NCBI GenBank assembly: GCA_020746105.1
Contig: CM036622.1
Coordinates: 38,169,477-38,233,476, forward strand
Length of the DNA stretch: 64,000 bases
Source of the DNA: Trogon surrucura
Lineage: Eukaryota; Chordata; Aves; Trogoniformes; Trogonidae
Direction: 5' to 3'
Below, piece after piece: positions 62,157 to 64,000 of the stretch (the stretch's first letter is position 1; every line of letters starts with the position of its first letter). The notes under the pieces were generated by a model that worked only from the letters and a program-made list of their open reading frames with translations, had not been told where the DNA came from and made no database searches. Made by a program: the position numbers and the translations under genes.

Positions 62157-62845
62157 GACAAAATGTGAATTGATACTGCCCTGCTCCAGGCTTAGAAAGA
62201 GCTGGTTCTTTCATCATTTTGTAACATTCCACATACATCAATTGGACTAGTTAAAGGATCATTAACTACCCTCAGCTATATTTGTACAGAATTGGATTTT
62301 CCACACCCTTGAACTGCAGGCTACGTCCTAAAAAGTGGATTTCTGACTCAGGGTATTTTTGACTCTTGTATTGGTCTTGCTTGTCTGATATGAACAAAGG
62401 TGAAGTCTCAACTGGAGGAAGAGAGGATGTCCTCGACACCAGTCTGGACGAAAATTATTCCTGGACTTAGAGGTCCTATGCAGTTCGAGCAGGTCAGAAA
62501 GAGTCTCTCAATTTAGATAATTAAGTATTCTTCCACATTGACCAGGTCTGAATTTGACACAAACATTTTGCTTCTCACTGGGCTACAGTTAATTAGCGAG
62601 AATAAGCTGAAATGACAGACATGGACCCAGGCACTGCATTCAGCAGGGTGCCACCGACAGGCCTTCAGCTGCACAGTCTGTGGTTGGGCACTCTTTTGTG
62701 TCCCGTCCACACAATCAATTCCAGCCATCAATGCAGGTCCCCGGGATACAAAGCAAAAAGGAAAAACACAGTGGGTGGCAAGACCAGGAGACTTGTTGGC
62801 CTTCTCGGTAAAAGCAGAGCAGGAACTCTGCTGTGGTTTGCCATT

Positions 62846-62866
62846 ACACACACACACACACACACA
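62846..62866. repeat. (CA)n microsatellite adjoining a CR1 3' end
   Basis: Twenty-one bases of alternating A and C that run directly into the CR1 copy at 62867, in the place where other copies carry ACAGAATC 8-mers. Confidence 0.85.
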
Positions 62867-63182
62867 ATGTTAGGGATTGGAAGGGACCTCGAAAGATCAT
62901 CAAGTCCAATCCCCCTGCCAGAGCAGGAATGCCTAGACTATGCCACACAGCAACGTGTCCAGGCAGGTCTTGAATGTCTCCAGAGAAGGAGACTCCACAA
63001 CCTCTCTGGGCAGCCTGTTCCAGTGTTCCGTCACCCTCACTGAGAAGAAGTTTCTTCTCGAGTTTAAGCGGAACCTCTTATGTTCCAGTTTCAGCCCATT
63101 ACCCCTTGTCCTATCAGTGGTTGTCACCGAGAAGAGCCTGGCTCCATCCTCGTGACACTCACCCTTGATATATTTGTAAACG
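62867..63182 (-). mobile_element. CR1 LINE 3' fragment, minus orientation
   Basis: The minus strand encodes [20 protein letters not shown], then [20 protein letters not shown] and [17 protein letters not shown], the end of CR1 ORF2. It stops at TATTTGTAAAC, where a plus-orientation CR1 begins. It is about 98% identical by eye to the copy at 63613-64000. Confidence 0.93.
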
Positions 63183-63477
63183 ATGGTTTACAAGGGCATG
63201 TAGCGACAGGATGAGGGGCAATGGTTTTTAAGCTAGAGTAGGGTACGTTTAGATGAGATGTCAGGAAGAAGTTCTTTACAATGAGGGTGGTGAAACACTG
63301 GAACAGGTTGCCCAGAGGGGTGGTGGAGGCTCCATCCCCAGAGGCATTCAGGGTCAGGCTGGATGGGGCTCTGAGCAACCTGGTCTAGTTAAAGAGGTCC
63401 CTGCTCACTGCAGGGGGGTTGGACTAGATGACCTCTAAAGGTCCCTTTCAGCCCAACACATTCTGCGATTCTGTGGC
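63183..63477 (+). mobile_element. CR1 LINE 3' fragment, plus orientation
   Basis: Contains 'gggtggtgaaacactggaac', 'aggttgcccagaggggtggt', 'tggatggggctctgagcaac' and ends with CR1 8-mers 'cattctgcgattctgtg'. A different subfamily from its neighbours. It abuts the truncated end of the minus-strand copy. Confidence 0.92.
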
Positions 63478-63612
63478 TGTGCCCTACAACGCCGTGTCAC
63501 TGGCACAACGAAGCCACATGTACCTGTAATGTGTGGTGTGTGGTGGTTCTGGTGGTGAGTGGAGGAAACCACTACACACAGAGGCTACTTCTCCTACAGC
63601 ATTTTTCTGGTC

Positions 63613-64000
63613 ACAGAATCACAGAATGTCAGGGATTGGAAGGGACCTCGAAAGATCATCAAGTCCAATCCCCCTGCCAGAGCAGGAATGCCTAGATTAT
63701 GCTACATAGGAACGTGTCCAGGCACGTCTTGAATGTCTCCAGAGAAGGAGACTCCACAACCTCTCTGGGCAGCCTGTTCCAGTGTTCCGTCACCCTCACT
63801 GAGAAGAAGTTTCTTCTCGAGTTTAAGCGGAACCTCTTATGTTCCAGTTTCAGCCCATTACCCCTTGTCCTATCAGTGGTTGTCACCGAGAAGAGCCTGG
63901 CTCCATCCTCGTGACACTCACCCTTTATATATTTGTAAACATTAATGAGGTCACCCCTCAGTCTCCTCTTCTCCAAACTAAAGAGCCCCAGCTCTCCTAC
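63613..64000 (-). mobile_element. CR1 LINE, minus orientation, continuing past the right edge
   Basis: 3' terminus at 63613 with ACAGAATCACAGAATG. The minus strand is open from 63976 to 63692: [20 protein letters not shown], then [20 protein letters not shown] and the [14 protein letters not shown] block. Young-looking; the 5' extent is not visible. Confidence 0.93.

Larger units (their letters stand above)
61736..64000 (-). other. CUBN intron upstream of the first visible exon (continues off the window)
   Basis: No sequence resembling the missing N-terminal part of CUB11 (CGG...CxW) is visible. It contains a short perfect inverted repeat (62136-62156), a (CA)n run and three CR1 fragments from 62867 to the right edge. 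Confidence 0.8.

Noticed and set aside
62513-62863. 116-codon minus-strand frame upstream of the first visible exon, considered as the missing start of CUB11
   Set aside because: It lacks CGG, SPNYP and CxW motifs, so the true exon must lie beyond the window.
1-64000. CRISPR arrays, tRNA or rRNA genes, operons
   Set aside because: None seen; the sequence is an avian-type vertebrate gene with introns and retroelements.

Overview
The window is from a vertebrate nuclear genome, almost certainly a bird. It holds the 3' half of one large intron-rich gene on the minus strand. The transposable elements are typical of birds: CR1 LINE fragments ending in ATTCTRTG-type 8-mers, and two solo LTRs with TATA boxes and short target-site duplications. 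There is no bacterial, plasmid or phage content.

The gene is cubilin (CUBN), the multi-CUB endocytic receptor. I assembled 34 coding exons by hand between 61735 and 467, all with GT-AG introns and compatible phases. Together they give 5,892 nt after the two leading partial-codon bases, which is 1,964 codons including the stop. They encode 17 consecutive CUB domains. Counting back from the stop and assuming the usual 27 CUB domains, these are CUB11 (its first part lies outside the window) to CUB27. The stop codon is at 467-469, and a likely poly(A) signal lies about 180 nt downstream at 281-286.

Layout, in transcript order from right to left: 64000-61736 is upstream intron with a CR1 cluster; 61735-60248 CUB11; 59976-57452 CUB12; 56231-55124 CUB13; 54032-53356 CUB14; 52502-51838 CUB15; 50524-49132 CUB16; 47433-46790 CUB17; 44208-42322 CUB18; 41288-37942 CUB19; 37072-33951 CUB20; 32002-29372 CUB21; 27901-19808 CUB22; 17572-16308 CUB23; 6944-5746 CUB24; 5279-4502 CUB25; 4387-2931 CUB26; 1144-467 CUB27. 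The two largest introns are 6945-16307 (9.4 kb) and 20003-27751 (7.7 kb).

Every CUB domain is bounded by phase-1 introns and split by one internal intron, but the position and phase of the internal intron vary. The introns carry seven clear CR1 fragments, two solo LTRs (both antisense to CUBN), an ancient L2-like LINE split by one LTR, and a few weak older-repeat candidates. I see no second protein-coding gene, no RNA gene and no undescribed system. The observations worth a second look concern cubilin: a CUB13 lacking its first disulfide, CUBs with lost calcium ligands, a 114-nt intron that could be retained in frame, and a tandem duplication across a splice donor.
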